The notes under the pieces are model-generated. The model worked only from the letters and a program-made list of their open reading frames with translations. It searched no databases and was not told the DNA's origin. DNA of 36,024 nucleotides from the NCBI GenBank assembly GCA_003640385.1, contig RCAB01000583.1, forward strand, positions 1-36,024, given 5' to 3'. How positions within the stretch are numbered: position 1 is the stretch's first letter; the number at the start of each line of letters is the position of its first letter. Positions 1 through 13,070 of this stretch are shown in pieces. The position numbers and the translations under genes were made by a program. Source of the stretch: Setaria digitata. Its lineage: Eukaryota; Nematoda; Chromadorea; Rhabditida; Setariidae.

Positions 1-114
1 ATATATATATATATTTATATATATATATATAAATTATATATATATAATTTATAATATGTTTTATATATTTATAAATATATATATATTTATGAATATATAA
101 AATATATTCATAAA

Positions 115-149
<35 letters not shown>

Positions 150-160
150 ATCATCAGATT
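1..160. repeat. AT dinucleotide-rich tract
   Basis: Interrupted (TA)n sequence with short inverted repeats such as TATGAATATA facing TATATTCATA around 88-113. Low complexity, no coding potential. Confidence 0.9.
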
Positions 161-192
161 GTATATTTTATATATAATCATCAGATTGTATT
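143..192 (+). repeat. Short direct repeat, two copies
   Basis: TATATAATCATCAGATTGTA occurs twice, 27-28 bases apart, at the edge of the AT tract. Likely replication slippage or the boundary of a small element. Confidence 0.8.
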
Positions 193-303
193 TATGCTTA
201 GAATATGAATAGTAAAATATAAAAATCCATTGCAAAATGATATATCAATAGGAATGAACTAAAACATCTACCTGTAGATTATATTGAGTACATATTTGTG
301 TGC

Positions 304-374
304 CATATGCAGTAAATAGATATCATATATATAATCAGTCATATTATGTATATGATATCTACTTACTACATATG
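304..374. repeat. 71-nt near-perfect hairpin
   Basis: Positions 304-335 pair with 343-374 around a 7-nt loop (CAGTCAT). There are 32 stem positions with two mismatches (310/368 and 316/362) and one G-T wobble. It could be a small palindromic element or a miRNA-precursor-like foldback; nothing beyond the fold supports either. Confidence 0.75.
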
Positions 375-2873
375 CATTAGTGCATGTGGCGAACGTTTAA
401 TATATATGTATATATAAATTTTAAAATGCATTCTCCATTTATGTCGTACTTAACAGCATGAAAGCCTAAAAAAATGATTTTTAAATGAATGATGAGGTAA
501 AATTTTAGAATATATATATATCCTATTTTTGCATGAGGATTTGTTAATGGTTTGTTATTGTTGTGATTGAAAAGAGACAACGCAACGATAATTTTCGTCT
601 TTTTTCTAGCATATTCTGATAATGATGATTAGCCATAAATCACTATCTCCCAAATGGCCTTAATAATATTCAGCTAAATATTTGAAAGCGTAACAATTCC
701 ATTTAAGAGAAAAAAAAAAAAAAAAAAAGTATTATATTTTTAAAAAAGATACTACGATGATGGAAATTTTGTAGCACCTCACATTTTCTTCTCCTTTTTT
801 TTTTCTCTTTTTTTTTTTTTGTTTATTACGGAGCAATTAATATTGTAATGTTACAAGCTTGAAATTAATTTAATTTCGTAGTTAAATAGCATAAATGATT
901 CAGATAGGCCGCTTTGTAGGTTAAATTTAGAATAATCTTCTTCTACAAAATTTATTCCTCTTTTTTTTTTCACTTTCTTACCTTTTACAATTACATTGCA
1001 CAATCTTTCTTTCTTTTCCTCAAATTACTAAATTGTTAGCATTTAACTACTCGATGAAACTTGTTTTAATTAATTTTTTGGCAATTTCTTAGGTGAAATA
1101 AAAATCGAGCCAACTATACCATTGCCTGTTTTCATTTTAAAATTATTTCTAGTTTTTAAATTTAATACAACTGATTATTTTCATAAATCGGAATTGAACA
1201 TTTTATAATAAGCAGATATGAAATATTCAGTTTCATTATTAATTTTTTTAATTTGCATTTTACCATTCTACGAATACTTTTTTTTTTCGAGAAAACAAAA
1301 TTTTTATTTGCTCATTTATTTTTTCCAAGCGGAAAGAAAAAAGATATTTATAGAACTAAAACAAATGCTAATAAGTGTTGATCTGAAAAAAAAAAGCATA
1401 ACATCGAAATGTAAAATTATACATAATAATATTTTTTAATTACTAATTCATTTGATTATAAATTAAGAAGCAGATGCTATATTTTAGCAAAAAAAAAAAA
1501 ATTGTTAGAAAAAATGGAATAATTTGCATCCTAAATTGATGCTAAAATGAAGAAAAAAAGAAAGTAGGAAAAAATGAGAAAAATGGGAAATAAATTATCT
1601 TTAATAAGTGACGAAATAAATCTTGGCATGTGAATTGCAATTATTCGAGAAGCAAATGATAATTAAATAAATAAGTAAATATGCCAATCAACGAAGTATG
1701 CAATCATGGTGGGAAATGCGAGAATTAGTCGAGAATCAGTTGATTAGCAAAAGAATAGAATCATTAATCAGTTCACCATCTGTGAAAAGTTCACATTCTC
1801 AAATCGAGCCAAGAAACTAATTATTGATTTAGACATGTCTCCAATTTAAGAATCCTCTCAATAAGATGATTCTTGAATGAATTACTATTGAGACAGACAT
1901 TTTTACTAATTACTTAAAAAAAAAAAAAGTCGCATAACTATTATGATAAATAGTTGCAAGTAGGTATTGAAAAAAAAAAATAAAATTAAAATTTTTACTA
2001 AATTAAATTTTGCATGCCATGAGAAAATAACTAACTATTTCAATTCACAATATTTCCAGCATCATGAAATTGAAATTTACGCTGTCCGTTGATGATATGA
2101 GCTTTTTGCAATATTATTATAAAGTGATTGAAAAAAAAAAAAAAAAGTATACGAAAAATCATAAATTCTTAACAATTATTTACTAATTATCAAAGATGAA
2201 AATAATATTACCAGGTGTATAAACTAGTCCAGATGTCATATTGAGAGGGAAAAAAATTAAATTTAAATAATTAGCTACTGTTATTTGTTAATGTTTATCA
2301 TAATTTCCATTGTTATCCTTAATCATTTCGTAATCACTTCTTATCATTTAACACAATTCTTCACTCCACAAAACACTAATTTCAATGTGATTGAGATGAA
2401 AATAATTTCAAAATCCCAAACTGTCATCTTCCTATTCAGTTTTTAGAGCTGTGAATTTATAAGACAGATTTCTAGGAACTGAAATGGAAAGAAAGGAATG
2501 ATGATACTTGCAGGTGGAAAATGTTAGGATAAAACTATGGAAATGATATTAAAATTTTGAAGAAAAAAATAAAATTTATCTGAATAAAAGCTAAAGCTGA
2601 TAAGCTGATATTGATAAGGAACAGAAAGGAAGTATTTGAGAGCAGATTGGAGCAGAAATATTATTTGAGAAATTCATAATCATTATAAATTTTCTTCTGC
2701 AACCATCCATGAAAAAGCAAAAACATTATAAAACATTAAATACGATGAGAAAATTTTTAAGCAAACAGCAAAAATTTAATACGATGATAATATTCGATAA
2801 GTGATAAAAATCAACATTTCGTAATCAATTGCTAATTTCGTTAGCATACAGTATATTATTTATGATTTTGGAG

Positions 2874-2904
<31 letters not shown>

Positions 2905-3143
2905 TAAATACTAGTACTGATTGAAATGAAAATTGAAAAAATGAACCAAGAGAAAGAATGAAAAATGATTTTAGTTGGATAAATATTTAGTATGCTGTGC
3001 TATTTGACGCCTATACAAATTCTAGTGACTCTTTTCTCATTCCTTTTACTACTTTTCTTTCTTTATCTTTTTTTTTTTTTTTTTTTATCAACTTCTTTTC
3101 TTTTATATTCCAATACTTATTCTTTTCTTTTTTTTTTAATTTT

Positions 3144-3194
<51 letters not shown>

Positions 3195-4050
3195 AAAACA
3201 AATTTTAATTGCATAACTTTTAATAGCAAATTATTTAAGTTGTTGTTGGTGCTTTTTTGTTTTTTGCTTTACTCTGCATACATATCTCTTTTATGCTTGG
3301 TGAGAAAAAAAAAAAAAGAAAAATAATAATTAAAATAAAAAGGGGGAAAAAAAAATAGCAATTAAAAGCTGATAATTGAAATAAAAAGCAATTAGTAAAT
3401 TTGAAATTTTCTCAAAAATTTAGGCTGGCAAAATTTGCTTTTCAATTCCTATAAACATTTTTTCATTTCTATATTTTATATCATTTCATTTTTTTTTTTT
3501 TTCATTTTCATTTTAATGGACAAAACTTTTTTGAAATCTTCCATTTTTTTTTTTTTTTTTGAGTCTTTCATTTTTATTAAAATATTTCTGATTATTCAAA
3601 AATTAAAATAAATATTATGAACGAGATGCAAAAGTAGTCGTTTCGGTAATTTTTTTAGCAACTCTTATCAGTAGAAGAAAGAAAATCTCCTGACATTTTT
3701 TTTTTTTTTTTCATCAAATCACTGTATTTATCAGCTAATTAAGCTCCTGAGAGCCTTACCATAATTGATGATTTAGAATAATTTGCTTATTTGATTCCAA
3801 ATACCTTTAAGGTAAATAATTACCAATTATTATCAATTCTCGATGATATCTAATTGCTTGTGCCATTTTTATATCTTAACTAAAAACAACCAATTACATA
3901 TATAAAGGATGATTTTTTTTTTTTTTAGAACTGGAAGTTAGCATAAATTTTTTCAAATACAAGCAGGTGAAAGTTCACTGAAAAAGCTAATTGCTCTAAT
4001 TTCTTCTATTAATAAAAATACTAAAAAGTTTTTTACCGGATAAGGAAAAA
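375..4050. other. No gene seen; AT-rich DNA with long homopolymers
   Basis: Read on both strands. Open frames here are short and driven by homopolymers. Contains an A run at 2874-2899 and a 47-base T run at 3146-3192. Two GATA-factor-like sites (CTGATAAG at 2597 and TTGATAAGG at 2611) lie close together but carry little weight in such sequence. Confidence 0.7.
3146..3192 (+). repeat. Poly(T) run, 47 bases
   Basis: Longest uninterrupted homopolymer in the window. Others are at 5936-5965 and 28807-28835. Length is prone to sequencing error. Confidence 0.95.
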
Positions 4051-4051
4051 G

Positions 4052-4384
4052 TTATCACTTATCACTGATGTGCAATAATCATTCTTCGGTCATATAATAT
4101 TGTCATCCAAACAATATTAAAAAAGTATAAATCGAACTTGATATGAATTTACTTTCGTTTCCAAACTACTGTAACTTATTACTGATTAGTGTTATGAAAC
4201 CATTATTATCAGTGATATAATATTGCCACTTATCACTGATATTAATTCGGAATGTAAGATTTATCACTAATTAATCGCGTCATTCGTCATCAGTAATAAT
4301 CATTTTTCAGTTGCGAAAATTTGGCTTTGATGATTAAGAAAAAGATAACCCATTGATGATATGAAATTATCACTTATCACTGAC
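4052..4384 (+). repeat. Degenerate repeat with ATCACTTATCACTGA core
   Basis: The core occurs at about 4052-4069, 4225-4240 and 4367-4384, with further partial ATCACTGAT or ATCAGTGAT copies between (for example 4208-4217). Unit spacing is irregular, roughly 140-170 bases. Confidence 0.7.
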
Positions 4385-4639
4385 ATAAAATTATCGATTA
4401 TTAGCAATTTTTCCACATATTGAAGCAGCTTAAGCACAGAATTTAACAAAATCATTTCACTTAGTGGATATTAAAATATTCTAAAGAACGGAAAATTTTA
4501 AAATTAGCAATTCAGAACTTGAATATGAATTTAGAATCGATAAATTAATATCTCGGCGAAAAGAAAATGAAAATATAAGGGTTTTCAAGTTTCTAGTGAA
4601 CTTTACGTATTATTTTAATAAGAAATAAGAAAAATGGTA

Positions 4640-4812
4640 GTAACAGTAGATATAATAACAAAAGCAATGATAATGATAACAGTGACGATGACAATGATAA
4701 TTTAATAATAATAATGATAATTAATAATAATAATAATATTAATAATAATAATAAATAATAATAATAATAGTAAAATAATAATAATAAAGAATAATAATAA
4801 ACAAAATAGTAA
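4640..4812 (+). repeat. GAT/AAT trinucleotide-rich simple sequence
   Basis: Starts as imperfect GATAATGA-type repeats and becomes interrupted (AAT)n. Confidence 0.9.
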
Positions 4813-4949
4813 TAAAAAGGCCATATTTGTGAGAAATATATGTATATATATTTTCATCTGAATGGGTTTATGAATTTATTTTCTTATCACATCTCTCAAA
4901 TTTCTCTTTTCTTTCATCCTTTTCCGCTCCCTTTCTCCCCCTTTCTCTT

Positions 4950-4969
4950 CTCTCTCTCTCTCTCTCTCT
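4950..4969 (+). repeat. (CT)10 microsatellite
   Basis: Uninterrupted CT dinucleotides inside a longer pyrimidine tract. Confidence 0.95.
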
Positions 4970-5305
4970 TCTTCTGTTCAATTCTATAAAAGCATAAATT
5001 TTATGCATCAGTGATGGATGATAATTTAATTGAACCAAAAGAATAGTTGAAAGATGTGTGATGAAAATGAAGTTCAATGTGATTATCATTTGCCTATCAT
5101 ATCATCATCATTATCACTATCATCCTACCACTATTGACCCGTTTCTCTATTCATTTTTCGTTTCCCTTTAAATTGGAATTTTTCAGAAACCAGAAGAACG
5201 GAACCGTAATAACGGAAAATCATTCTAGTAAATGTGAAATGATTCATTTAATGAGATTGCTTATTGAGTTAAACATGCACTATTTTCATGTCTATATATT
5301 TCCAT

Positions 5306-5435
5306 TGCATGCTAATCTGCATCTGCATGCTCACCTGCATCTGCATTTGCTTCTCGCCTATGTATCCAAACTCTGCAAGTGCATCATCTGCAGTTACTTC
5401 ATTTGCATCTGATTCTGCATGCATCACATCTGTCT
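5306..5435 (+). repeat. Degenerate CTGCAT hexamer array
   Basis: Many CTGCAT, TGCATC and GCATGC words in 130 bases, clearly richer in G+C than the flanks. Both strands show artificial repetitive frames (His-Leu on +, Met-Gln on -). An open frame of 61 codons without stop (5316-5501, +) crosses the array and ends in an acidic tail (MSADDEEATNEVQN). It has no initiating ATG before 5457 and I do not call it a gene. Confidence 0.75.
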
Positions 5436-5700
5436 GGAAGTGCCTCTGTAGCCGAGATGAGTGCTGATGATGAAGAGGCGACTAATGAAGTGCAAAATTG
5501 AACTGTCGAGAATCAAACTTCTACCGAGAAATCAGAATGGGGTCTTTTTAGCTCTTCAACAAATGATTTGATGCATTAAACGTATGTGTGAGTAGAAAAG
5601 ACTGACTTGAAAAGTTAGCCTAATGATATGTTTAGCATCCGGAAAGAGCCTATCAAATCATCGATTATAAATGTTCCTTTTCCCTTCTCCATTTTTCATC

Positions 5701-5704
<4 letters not shown>

Positions 5705-5737
<33 letters not shown>
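5705..5737 (+). repeat. (CT)16 microsatellite
   Basis: Uninterrupted CT dinucleotides, second such tract within 800 bases. Confidence 0.95.
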
Positions 5738-5740
<3 letters not shown>

Positions 5741-5933
5741 AAAATTTGAGTTATTTACTTGATTAATATCTGATGGAAAAGAAAAAAAAAAAAAAATATT
5801 GGTGAAAAAAGGTAATTTTTTAAAATTGCTAAATAATTAAAGGAATAATTCGTATTATTTATGCAGCAGCTACATAACGTAAAAAGGTTTAATTAATTAA
5901 TCTCAATTTAATTTGCAATGATTAGTTTCACTA

Positions 5934-5966
<33 letters not shown>

Positions 5967-6499
5967 AGCTAAAATTTTCAAAACAATCCTACTGCTTTTC
6001 TTGTTCATCATCACTTTTCTTTATTTTTTATTTTTATTTATTTATTTATCTATTTTTTAAGTATAGATCTAGTTTTCAATAATCTTGTTAAGCCTAGCTC
6101 GTAGCAATTAGTTTATAATTTTATAAAAAAATTTGAACTTTTTTTCACCTTATACTAATTTAAATTTTTTTTTTTTGGTCTAAACTTTTTAAAATTTTGG
6201 CATGTTTAGGCACTTATTTACTGCTAATTTTTGCTTTTTTCTAAAACGAAATCTTCTGTTTGGTAATGTTCGTAACCCTGGAAAATATGCAAAAAAAAAA
6301 AAAAAAAAAAAAAGAGAGGGAAATTAATATTAAAATTAATTGAATTTCAAAAGCAAAAGGTCAGACGAATTATTCTATAAAATTTATGAACTGTTAAATG
6401 GTTATTTGCTTAAGGTTAAAATTGTAAAAGAAAAAAAAAAAAATTTAAGCAATAATATGCGTCACTTATTGAATTATTTATTTGATAACAACTATGGAG

Positions 6500-6960
6500 C
6501 TGATCAAATGATGATAACAGTGATAGCAGGATAAATGATAAAAGTAACAGCAGCATTTAGAGTAACAAATAGATAATAATGAGAATAAAAAGAATGAAAA
6601 TCGGAATGGTAATGACACTGACAAAGCAGTAATGATAACATGATGATTAAGAAAGTGACAAACGACGATAATGATGATGAAATGGTGATACCAGTGTGTA
6701 GGTAGTAAGACTACAATAATAAAAAAAAAAATCATAATATTGGTGATAAAAATATGATAAAGAGGAAATGCTGATGATAATAATGGTGAGATCATTGATA
6801 ACACATTGGTGAATTAATGACAATGCAATCGTGATAATGAGATAAAATGTTGTTATCAACAGTAAAATATGAAATGACAGCAATCATTAAAGTGATTATA
6901 GCCAATCATAAATAATGATGGAATATAAAGCATGATGATAAAATGATAATGATAATGCTA
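6500..6960 (+). repeat. Degenerate GATAATGATG-type satellite
   Basis: TGATAA, GATGAT and ATGATA words recur irregularly for over 400 bases. The minus-strand frames rich in Ile, His, Tyr and Ser here are a by-product of this composition. Confidence 0.7.
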
Positions 6961-6974
6961 AAGATGCTTTTATT

Positions 6975-7145
6975 TTTCTATTAAAATCAATGAAATTTAT
7001 TAATTAAATAAAACATTCTATCAGTAATGATACTTTCACTAAAATCAATGACATTTGCTAATTAAATAATGCATTCAGTTATTAGCACATTCATTGAAAT
7101 CAATGAAATTTACTAATTAAGTTTCAATATTATTAGTACTTTCAT
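6975..7145 (+). repeat. Three-copy minisatellite, about 57-bp unit
   Basis: AAATCAATGAAATTTACTAA-like sequence recurs with starts at about 6983, 7041 and 7096, each preceded by a TTTCA or TTCTA word and followed by ATTAA. Confidence 0.85.
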
Positions 7146-10100
7146 TTCTAGAAATTAGAACTTTTCTTTTTTAAATACTCTTCAGCTAAACTATAATAAA
7201 ATTTCACAGCTAATCACTGATTAGATGTATCTTTTTTCTTTTTCTTTTACCACATTTCATCATTTTTCATTTGCTAATTCGTTTTCATACCTCATTTTTA
7301 AGTTAAAAAAAAAAAAAAAAAAAAAAAGGCAAGGAAAGAGGAGGAAGTGGAAAAAAAAAAAAAATTAATTTCAATCTTATAAAGCGTATTGAAACGTGAA
7401 ATGAGGGGACATAAACACTTTAAACTCTATATCAGTCTTCATCAGGCCAAAAGTAGCTGACAATATATGTTTTAGCCTAAGCAAGAATAAATTTACTAGT
7501 AGCTTCCTAATCCTCTTCCAAAATAATTTTCCATTCTTTCTTTTCTTTTTTCATTCCTTTTTTCTTTTTCTTTTTCTTTTTTTTTTTTTTTTTTTTTTTT
7601 TTTCATTTCATTTTATTTCTTTTCTTTTTTCAAACAATTTAAGAAATCTTAAAAGAGATTTGAATAGAGAATTTGTTCGATTCGATGAAATAGTCAAAAT
7701 GAATGGTATAAACTGATTTAAAAAAAAAAAAAAAAAAAATAAAATAAAATAAAAATAAAGAAAAAAGNAAACGCAGAGAATGGCAAAAAAAAAAAAAAAA
7801 AAGAAGGACATATTTAATACTTGAAAAATTAATTTGGTTAAATTTTTTTTAAATAGGAAAATTTATCAAAAAAAAAAAAGAAAAAAGAAAAAAGCAGGAA
7901 AAGAAGAATGAGTTAAAAGAGGGAAGAGAAATTGGCTAATAAAATAAGTATTTAATAACTCAATAAACTGAAAAAAAGAAGAGGTAAAATTCAATTGTTA
8001 TAAAAAAAAAAAAAAAAGGCAAAATTAATGAAATGCAGAAATTTTGAAAAAAAAAAAGAAACGAAATTTTATTATTATTTTTTCTTTTTTCAATTATCAA
8101 AAGCATGAAATTTGAAGCCAAACTTGAAATTTTTTATCAGAATGATTGGAGTGTGAAATAATTAACACTGATAAGGAATAATTAGTGTGCCAATATGATA
8201 AGGAATTAAAAATAATAAATGTTAGTAAGCAGCAAAATTATACTATTCCGATAAATATTTGCTGATCTAGACAAGTTAAAGCTAGGCTAGATTCATTTGG
8301 AAGAAATGCAAAAAAAAAAAATTTCTGAAAATGAAGCCAATTTTGAAAGTGTTACGCAATTATCTCTCATGATATGAATCGATTGTGTTATTATATCACA
8401 CCAAAAAGAGCAAAAAAAAAGTCTAAAAAAAAAATTTTCAAAAATTTTTTCCAAAAATTGATTACTGATGACCTCAAAGAAGTGAATTCGTAATAAATTT
8501 TGACAAATTATTTCCTTTTCATTCGACTTTTGATATGAAATAATTCGAAGGTTATTGAAATTTTTAAATTTATGTTTTACTTGCAGAAATAATTCAATTG
8601 AAAAAAAAAAAAGAAAATTAAACAATAAAAAGTAATTATTATATTTCTTTTTTTTTCTCCTCTAAAACGGTAAGTTTTCATTTTTTTTTTTTATTTTAAA
8701 TTTATATACCATTATTGAATTGGTATCGAAAATTCTATTAATTTATATATCGATTTCATTGAATTTCCAATTGGTTTAGAAAAAAAGAAAAAAAAAAAAA
8801 GGAAGAAAAGAAAACAAGAGAAATTGAAATAATTTTCAAAAATTTCTACAAACGAATTGATAACTTTTGATTACACAAATATCGTTTAATTAATATAGAG
8901 AAGTTCATATTTTTCTTTTCTCTTTCATCCTTTTTTTGTTTTTTTTTTCTTTTTTCTCTTTCTTTTCGGAAAAAATTCATACATTCTTTTTTTTTTTTCG
9001 TTTCCACAAACTTTCACCTTAATTAATTAGTTCATTTCTTTTTCTTAGTTGAAGAAAAAGAAGAAGAAGAAGAAAAAAAGCGCTGTCTGATCTGACAAGA
9101 GTTTATTTCAAATTCATTGACCAATGGCCTAATTTTTTGTTAACAAAATGACCTGATATGGCTACCTTTTTTTTTTTTTTTGTTTTCACGGAATTGCTTT
9201 TTTTTTTCAGTACCACATGCCTAAAATGAATGCTCTTCACGTAATTTAGTCACGTAACGGGTAAAAAATTTTACCAAAACTAAATACAAATTGAATTGAA
9301 AATTGAAAGGAGGAAGAAAACGAACGATAAACAGTAGTAGTAATAGTGAAGAGACGAGTAATAATGATGAAAGTGGAATCGAGACAAGAAAACGATAGCG
9401 AATAAATAGAAATTTGCAAATAATTTAATTAGTTTTAAAAATCGATGGTTCTATTTTAGGTCGAATTTAACTCTTTCTTTAATTTTTTTTTTTTTTTTCT
9501 TTTCATGCAATTATCAAATTTTTACATAATGAATTTTTTTATATGTTAAAATGAATTTTAAACTTTTCAGATGAGAGAAAAACGGAATAGAAATAACAAT
9601 AAATAAATAAATTATATATATTTTTAAACTATCTTTTTTTTTTTGTCCTTTACATTTTGCCAGGAATTATTGAGAATGATCATTATAATATATATAAGTA
9701 TAACACATTGTCTAATTAATTAATGAAATATCAATTAATCGTATGTAAAATTAGAGAACATTGGAATGCTATTGAAATAATTAAAATTTTCCCAATTCAC
9801 TTCCTATTTTACATTTTGCAGTAAAAAATTTGGTAAACTATTTTGAATATGTTTTATGTTTCAATAAAATTAAGTTCGCAAATAAATTCATTTTTTTTTC
9901 TTCGTTTTGATATTTTTCCTATTGAATAAATGCCCATTAAAAAAAAAAATCTTGAATATTCCTATAATATGATAATAAATGATAAATGATAATTTTACAC
10001 ATAATATCAGTAGCAACCTGATTATTTATCTTAAATAATTTAATTTAATTGACTGAAATTTTTAATTATTCAAATCTAAACCAAAAAGAAAGCAAAGAGA

Positions 10101-10516
10101 AGGAAGAAAAAAGAAAATTTTCAAATTAAAATATATAAAATGGTGGCAAAATATGAAAATATTTTACTGTTCACTTTTCATCTTTATGCATTCATCATAT
10201 AAATCATACATTTTAGAAAAAATTTTCTGAATTTCGAAAAAAAAAAAAATTAAAATTAAATTCTCTGAATTTACCATTTCAATAGAAAATTTAATTGAAA
10301 CCATTGAAAAAAGTTTGATTACTACAAAGTAAAACTTTCAATCAAACTTCAATTGTTAGTTGGTATCCATATCCGATGATTACAACAGTAGCAAAATTTA
10401 ATTTGCTATTTTAGAAAAAAAAAAAAAAATATCCGTCCATAGATACTACAGACTATACTATTACTTTTCTTCCGCTTCTCCAATTCCGTTTCCATTTCCT
10501 TCTTCCAATTTTTTTT

Positions 10517-10552
<36 letters not shown>

Positions 10553-13038
10553 GAAATGCGAAATTCACTTGGGAATTTTCAAAGAAAGAATGAGAAGAAA
10601 CGAAGGTTTGATTGTGATATTGTACACAGTGAAATAAAATTATTTGATAAAAAAAAAAAAAAAAAAAAAAAAACAAAAACAAAATTTCTTATCTAAAAAC
10701 TAAAAAAAATAAAACTTCGAACTTCGAAACAGAAAATTTTTAAATTATTTTCAAAAGAGCATAAAAAAGAGGCGGAACAATGGAAAAACTATTGTGAAAT
10801 TAGTGAAATGATGCGTAAAATTTTTCATAATTAGCTATATAAGAAAACAAAAGGCTAAAAAAAAAAATTTTCATCAAATATAATTTCTTTCTTTTTGAGA
10901 GAGAGAGAGAGAGAAAAATTAAATTAAATTAAAAGATAAAATGTTTATGCAATTTTTAATTATGAAAAAATGAAGAACTGCTTAAAAAATTTTATATAAT
11001 TAATCATTTTTGATAACATTAGCAATTAATTGTTTGTCCCTTTTCAAAATGCTTTTCGTTTTTCATTTTACTTAAAAAAAAAAAAAAAAAAAAGAAAAGA
11101 AAAAAGAAGAAAACTTGTTGTTTATGAAGAAATAATTGTTTAGTTATTTAAGATATTCTAAGAGTGTTAAAAATTGAAGTTGAAATTAAAAATTTTAGTA
11201 CTACCAAATTAATTTTATTTGTTTGGTTATTTTTTTTAAAAGTACAAAAGAATTGCTAAAATTCTGGTGAAAAAAAAAAAAAAAAAGAAGAAAAGAAGCG
11301 AATTAGTTATTTATACTTTATAGAAAGTAACTTCTTCTAAATCATTGTAGTTAAAGTCGACAAAATCATTACTTTTTCCGATTCGTTTTCTTTTTCTCCC
11401 TTCTGAGAATTAACTAATCAATGAACGGATGAAATATTAACTAAAATTTAATTTCAGCCATTCCAGATAAATTAACAAATTAAAGCAATTTTGAAAAGAT
11501 TTTAAAAACTATTTCGAAACTTATTCTTTTATTTTAGTTATTGTCGAAAATAATTTTTTAAACTCAGAGAGGAAAAAATAAATAAATAAAAAAAGATATA
11601 AAAGTTTAGTTATTTTTGTGGCCGCCAAATTTTTTTCTTCTCATCATTCCATTATTGCATTTTAATTTATTTCTTTCTTCTTTTCTTTCTTAATCATTAA
11701 TAAATCACATTAATTGATCAAAAAAATCAACGAAAATTTTCAAAAGTATCAATGAACTTTAATATAGTTAATTACAATTTCCAGGATTTATTGTTCCATT
11801 TTTCTTTATTTTTTTATTTTATTACTTGAAAGACAATTATCGCTGACAAAAAAAAAAATATAATTATTAAAGTAATTAATTGCATTCTTAATTGCTAATG
11901 ATGGTAATTTCTTCTTTCTCAATAATTATCAGTGCTTTTTTAAATTTCTGTAATTTGCCTGTGTTTACGTTGGCATAATTGAAATTTCGTTCTACTATTT
12001 TTATTCATTTTTTTTTTTTAAGTTATGTGTTATTTGGGGCATTATTATCATTGTTTAAAAAAGAAAAAAAGAAAAAAAATGTGATAATTAATATATTTAA
12101 TTTGATTTTTAATATTTGGTAGGACATTGGTGACAATTTGCTCCTCGGACAATTATTAGACTTATTTTACTTTCTTTAAACTTCAATAATTTCTAATGTT
12201 TTTTTTTTTTTTTTAATCTCCTCCTTCACTATATCTATTTTTCTTTTAATTTATGAAACGAAAAAAAAAAAAATTTGTTTGAAAATTTAAAATTGCAGAA
12301 ATAAGAAATTAATTTTTCGCAATTTTTTTTTTTTTTTTTTAATTTGAATTGGAAATTTCTTTCTCAAGCACTTTTTTATCTTAACTTTTTTCCATTTGTG
12401 TCTGTATTTTTCTTTAGTGATAGCAAATTGCTAATTATTTGATTCATCTGAAAGACTAAACTCAATATTGTTACTTAATTCAATTTAATATTTTTTTATT
12501 TCTATTGCACAAAAGAAATACTTCATATTTTTTCATGGAATTTTAGCTTTTTGCGTACATATTTTGCTACTTCAAATATATACAAAATAATAATAACAAT
12601 ACAATAATTAAAATGCATAAAATATATAAGAGAAGGTATGACAGAAAATATAATAATAAATATAAATTTTATTTTACATATATGTGACAGGTTTTGAAAA
12701 AATAAATAAATAAGTAAATAAAAGAAAGAAAGAAAGAGAGAAAGAACAACCAGTGATCATAACTTGCGACAAAAAAAAACAAGTATTCAATTAATTCAGT
12801 AATAAAACGAATAGATTAATTTTTTAATAAATGCAAGTTTCCTCCCTATTCCTATCAAAAATATACACGCGCAAATTTTAATCATTAAGAAGATTTTAAT
12901 CATTATTTATTTTAGCAAAGTACATATTTGCAATAAAATTTGCTAGCCATTTACATATCTGTAATTGTTTACTTGTTTATTTTAAATTTTTAAATGACCA
13001 ATTTTCAATGATCAGCTCTATTGCAGTAATTGTTTCGC

Positions 13039-13070
<32 letters not shown>

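Noticed and set aside
2992..3326. Overlapping plus-strand frames rich in Phe and Leu
   Set aside because: Generated by poly(T) runs; no conserved residues or splice context.
5886..5907. GGTTTAATTA resembling the start of the nematode spliced leader SL1
   Set aside because: Only the first ten bases agree; the rest differs and no donor or Sm-site structure follows.
6478..6883. Minus-strand frames rich in Ile, His, Ser and Tyr
   Set aside because: Direct consequence of degenerate GATAATGATG repeats; two frames are open at once, as in simple sequence.
8293..8625. Minus-strand frame of 110 codons
   Set aside because: Phe/Ile/Asn-rich composition of AT background, no recognisable domain and no splice or start support.
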